A stretch of 18,572 nucleotides of DNA, taken from positions 1-18,572 of the forward strand of contig CAMPJN010000021.1 in NCBI GenBank assembly GCA_946886875.1. Direction: 5' to 3'. Position numbers and translations under genes: made by a program. Shown piece after piece: positions 16,329 to 18,572 of the stretch. Numbering within the stretch: position 1 is the stretch's first letter; every line of letters starts with the position of its first letter. Origin of the DNA: an uncultured Pseudomonas sp. Lineage in GTDB: Bacteria > Pseudomonadota > Gammaproteobacteria > Pseudomonadales > Pseudomonadaceae. The notes beneath the pieces are model-generated. The model was not told the origin of the DNA, searched no databases, and saw only the letters and a program-made list of their open reading frames with translations.

Positions 16329-17144
16329 ATGACCAGCGCGCAGCTGATTAAGCCAAGTCGTAAGCAACATGTCCGTACCCTGTGGATATCCGATGTGCAT
16401 TTGGGCACGCGGGATTGCCAGGCCGAACATCTCGCGGCGTTTCTCAAACGCCACCAGGCCGATAAGGTTTACCTGGTCGGCGACATCATCGACGGCTGGA
16501 AGCTGCGCGGCGGCATGTACTGGCCGCAAGCGCATACCAACGTGATCCGCCGTTTGCTGACCATGAGCAAGCGCGGCACCGAGGTGATCTACGTGACCGG
16601 CAATCACGACGAATTCCTGCGCGGTTACTCCGGGTTGATCCTCGGCAATATCCAGTTGGTTGACGAAGCCGAGCACATCACCGCCGACGGTCGCCGCCTG
16701 TTGGTGATCCATGGCGATCAGTTCGATGTGATCACCCGCTACCACCGCTGGCTGGCCTTTCTCGGCGACTCGGCCTACGGCTTCACCCTGACCCTCAATC
16801 GCTGGCTCAACCATTGGCGCCAGCGCTATGGCTACGGCTATTGGTCGCTGTCGGCCTATCTCAAGCACAAGGTCAAAGGCGCGGTGAATTTCATCAGCGA
16901 CTTCGAGGAAGCCATCGCCCACGAGTGCGTCAAGCGCGGCTTCAACGGCGTGGTTTGCGGGCATATCCATCACGCCGAAATCCGCCCGATGGGTGCGGTG
17001 GACTATATGAATTGCGGCGACTGGGTCGAATCCTGCACGGCACTGATCGAGCATCTGGATGGGCGTATCGAGCTGTATCGCCTGGCCGACGATCAAACCC
17101 GCGCCGAGGCGCCACAGTTGGTCGCCGTAGAGCCGGCGGCATGA
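16329..17144 (+). CDS. plcP: PlcP, metallophosphoesterase-type phospholipase C for lipid remodelling
   Basis: A 271-residue calcineurin-like metallophosphoesterase. All metal ligands are visible: DVH (Asp22, His24), GDIIDGW (Asp52), GNHDEF (Asn92, His93), HGDQFD (His128) and GHIHHAE (His212, His214). It resembles LpxH and is often annotated as UDP-2,3-diacylglucosamine diphosphatase. However, the HGDQFDVITRYHRW segment, the length and above all the glycosyltransferase partner fit PlcP. PlcP removes head groups from phospholipids during phosphate starvation to give diacylglycerol. GGAGG precedes the ATG at 16329; an earlier in-frame ATG at 16191 would run through the Pho-box region. The stop overlaps the agt start (ATGA). 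Known case: the P. aeruginosa pair I recall as PA3219-PA3218. The assignment over LpxH is inference from context. Confidence 0.87.
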   Translation: MTSAQLIKPSRKQHVRTLWISDVHLGTRDCQAEHLAAFLKRHQADKVYLVGDIIDGWKLRGGMYWPQAHTNVIRRLLTMSKRGTEVIYVTGNHDEFLRGYSGLILGNIQLVDEAEHITADGRRLLVIHGDQFDVITRYHRWLAFLGDSAYGFTLTLNRWLNHWRQRYGYGYWSLSAYLKHKVKGAVNFISDFEEAIAHECVKRGFNGVVCGHIHHAEIRPMGAVDYMNCGDWVESCTALIEHLDGRIELYRLADDQTRAEAPQLVAVEPAA

Positions 17145-18178
17145 GGATTCTGATCGTCTCCGACGCCTGGTCACCGCAGGTCAACGGCGTGGTCACCAGC
17201 TTGCAGGCATTGCTCGGCGAGCTGCGCGGCCTGGGGCACCAGGTCAAACTGCTGTCGCCCGAGGATTTTCGCGCGGTGCCGTGCCCGACCTACCCGGAAA
17301 TTCCCCTGGTGTGGAACCTCTGGCGAGTCGGCGCGGCGATCCGTGACTTCCAGCCCGATTGCGTGCACCTGGCCACGGAAGGGCCACTCGGTTGGGCGGC
17401 GCGGCGTTGGTTGCGCAAGCGTGGTCTGAGCTTTTCCACGGCGATTCATACGCGCTTTCCCGAATACCTCAACAGCCGTTGGCGCTGGCTGCCGCTGAGT
17501 TGGGGCTATGCCTACCTGCGCGCCTTTCATCGGCCGAGTCAGGCGGTGCTGATCACCACCGAGCGGCTGTGCGCGGAGTTCGCCGGTTGGGGTTTGCAGC
17601 GCTTGGCGTTGTGGCGCAAGGGGGTCGATACCGGCTTGTTTCGCCCAGCGGTGCAATGCCCGGAGCGCACGGCGCCGGTGTTTCTCTATGTCGGTCGAGT
17701 CGCCACAGAGAAGAATCTCGAAGCCTTTCTCGATCTCGACCTGCCGGGGGTTAAACGAGTGGTCGGCGATGGTCCGCAGCGCGAGGCGTTGCAAGCCCGC
17801 TATACGCAAGTGGAGTTCCTCGGCTACCGCCATGGCGAAGAATTGGCCCAGGCCTATCAACAGGCCAGCGTATTGGTGTTTCCGTCGCGCACCGATACCT
17901 ACGGCTTGGTGATGCTCGAAGCCCTGGCCTGTGGCGCGCCGGTGGCGGCGTTTCCCGTGCCGGGGCCGCTGGACGTGCTGGAGGAGGGGATTAGTGGCGC
18001 AATGCGCGAGGATCTGTGCGAGGCCTGCATGGCTGCTCTGCAATTGGATCGAGGCCAGTGCGCCGAGCTGGCTGCCCGCCAGTCCTGGCACGCCTCGGCA
18101 TTGGACTTCCTGGCCCAGCAGCCGATGATCGATGGCGGGCGTTATTTGGCGCCGCAGCTAGCGGTGCCGAGAGGGTAA
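17141..18178 (+). CDS. agt: Agt, GT4 glycosyltransferase making glycolipids from diacylglycerol
   Basis: A 345-residue GT-B fold glycosyltransferase of family GT4. The N-terminal acceptor domain opens MRILIVSDAWSPQVNGVVTS (glycine-rich loop at 10-20) and contains AIHTRFPEYLNSRW (101-114). The donor domain has FLYVGRVATEKNLE (181-194), the GDGPQ loop (209-213) and the FPSRTDTYGLVMLEALACG block (247-265). In that block Asp252 takes the place of the first Glu of the E-x7-E motif and Glu260 is the second, as in other diacylglycerol and mannosyl GT4 enzymes. There is no membrane helix. The ATGA overlap with plcP marks an operon. By analogy with the P. aeruginosa enzyme it would add glucose or glucuronate to the diacylglycerol produced by PlcP; the sugar donor cannot be read from sequence. 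Confidence 0.86.
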   Translation: MRILIVSDAWSPQVNGVVTSLQALLGELRGLGHQVKLLSPEDFRAVPCPTYPEIPLVWNLWRVGAAIRDFQPDCVHLATEGPLGWAARRWLRKRGLSFSTAIHTRFPEYLNSRWRWLPLSWGYAYLRAFHRPSQAVLITTERLCAEFAGWGLQRLALWRKGVDTGLFRPAVQCPERTAPVFLYVGRVATEKNLEAFLDLDLPGVKRVVGDGPQREALQARYTQVEFLGYRHGEELAQAYQQASVLVFPSRTDTYGLVMLEALACGAPVAAFPVPGPLDVLEEGISGAMREDLCEACMAALQLDRGQCAELAARQSWHASALDFLAQQPMIDGGRYLAPQLAVPRG

Positions 18179-18195
18179 CCGCCGTCGAAAGCTGT

Positions 18196-18264
18196 GTAGG
18201 GTGGCTGACGCTGTTTTCATTCACCGTCGCTGTTGGTGGATGGGTAAAGCGTCATCCACCCTAC
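18196..18264. repeat. GTAGGGTGG inverted-repeat element downstream of agt
   Basis: GTAGGGTGGCTGACGCT (18196-18212) and AGCGTCATCCACCCTAC (18248-18264) are inverted repeats matching at 16 of 17 positions. An inner ATTCACC/GGTGGAT pair (6 of 7) makes the unit almost a full cruciform. The outer motif GTAGGGTGG is the one found at 13444-13607, so they belong to one repeat family. It begins 17 bases after the agt stop and may serve as its 3' hairpin. Confidence 0.8.
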
Positions 18265-18311
18265 GAGGTAGCAGGTTTGCAAATAACAGGAGAGGCCGCG
18301 TAATCACTCTC

Positions 18312-18403
18312 GTAGGAGGCGCGCCCCGCGGCGAGTTAAGTGGCGTGGCGGGTGAAACCCGCCATTGTTGCGGCCAAAGCTTCGCGGCTAAAGCCCCTCC
18401 CAC
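18312..18403. repeat. REPIN-like pair of inverted REP units
   Basis: A GTAGGAGGCGCG...GGCGA unit (18312-18334) faces an inverted unit, TCGCGG...CCCTCCCAC (18382-18403), about 47 bases apart. Between them TGGCGGGT-GAA-ACCCGCCA (18346-18364) is a perfect eight-base hairpin. Two opposed REPs with a short spacer are the layout called REPIN in Pseudomonas. A weaker GTTGG...CCAAC palindrome follows (about 18417-18443). No gene is supported between 18179 and 18465. Confidence 0.7.
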
Positions 18404-18465
18404 GGGTGAGGAGGTAGGTTGGCGCTGAGCCTGCGAAGCCCAACAAAGCGCGCCCGAGGTGCAGA

Positions 18466-18572
18466 TCAATCCTTACCCCAGTTCAGAATTGCCAGGGTCA
18501 GCATGCCGGCGACTATCCCCCAGAATGCCGAGCCGACCGAGAACAGCGTCATGCCCGAGGCGGTCACCAGGA
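18466..18572 (-). CDS. C-terminal end of a membrane transporter, probably BenE family
   Basis: Only the last 34 codons and the TGA stop (18466-18468) are inside the window. They read LVTASGMTLFSVGSAFWGIV, then a hydrophobic stretch ending in LNWGKD. The VTASG...GSAFWG pattern followed by a final hydrophobic helix resembles the C-terminus of BenE-type benzoate/H+ symporters. That recognition is from memory on a short stretch, so the family is tentative; the coding frame itself is convincing because it is open to the window edge with a membrane-protein composition. It is convergent with plcP-agt across the repeat-rich gap. Confidence 0.55.
   Translation of the reverse strand, partial: LVTASGMTLFSVGSAFWGIVAGMLTLAILNWGKD

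Noticed and set aside
16814..17140. In-frame upstream extension of agt to 16814
   Set aside because: It would be read inside plcP in another frame and adds an Arg-rich sequence. The GT4 N-terminus MRILIVSDAW begins exactly at 17141.
16329..17144. Identification of the metallophosphatase as LpxH (lipid A pathway)
   Set aside because: LpxH is a near relative, but the overlap with a GT4 gene and the Pho-box-like repeats fit PlcP better. Phylogeny would be needed to settle it fully.
17171..18091. 306-residue minus-strand frame opposite agt (and a similar 300-residue one at 16272-17174 opposite plcP)
   Set aside because: Both mirror intact enzymes whose catalytic motifs are on the plus strand; no recognised domain in either.

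Overview
The window is GC-rich chromosomal DNA that reads as Pseudomonas. The grounds are the gene content (LapG/LapD pair, an HsbD-type diguanylate cyclase beside recQ, a CsaA/AraC/PlcP/Agt block), the Shine-Dalgarno sites, and several families of short palindromic intergenic repeats of the kind scattered through Pseudomonas genomes (GTAGGAGCGG... and GTAGGGTGG... types). From memory of PAO1, the genes match three separate PAO1 neighbourhoods (around PA1433-1434, PA3340-3344 and PA3218-3222), so this is probably a different species with rearranged synteny. No phage, insertion-sequence transposase, CRISPR array, rRNA or tRNA is visible.

Layout. Positions 1-1940 (minus): the biofilm switch lapG-lapD. 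LapD is cut by the window edge before its EAL domain. Positions 2183-4169 (minus): a small DUF454 membrane protein, a YecA/UPF0149 protein and an unrecognised exported protein. Positions 4329-6455 (plus): recQ, divergent from the exported protein. Positions 6456-6785: a gene-free stretch holding a MITE-like inverted-repeat element. Positions 6786-9062 (plus): a membrane diguanylate cyclase (HsbD-like) and a DUF2804 protein. Positions 9175-11024 (plus): a SlyA/MarR regulator coupled to a DHA2 efflux pump, with a perfect SlyA-type palindrome in front. Positions 11307-13349 (plus): a short FimV-like peptidoglycan/pole protein ended by a strong terminator. Positions 13409-13817: a gene-free repeat cluster. 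Positions 13818-14108 (plus): a SelW-like CxxC protein. Positions 14169-16192 (minus): AraC regulator, CsaA-like protein and EamA transporter. Positions 16329-18178 (plus): plcP-agt, overlapping by ATGA and preceded by direct repeats that look like tandem Pho boxes. Positions 18179-18465: more palindromic repeats. Positions 18466-18572 (minus): the end of a transporter gene, probably BenE-like.

How the genes work together. Two c-di-GMP systems are present. LapD/LapG reads c-di-GMP at the inner membrane to control cleavage of a surface adhesin, and the HsbD-like cyclase makes the signal. The slyA-like/MFS pair looks like a self-regulated efflux unit. plcP-agt is the known phosphate-starvation membrane-remodelling pair: PlcP removes phospholipid head groups and Agt glycosylates the resulting diacylglycerol. 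The Pho-box-like repeats in front fit that role. The most rewarding points to check are the Pho boxes, the SlyA operator, the MITE-like element upstream of hsbD and the exported protein divergent from recQ.
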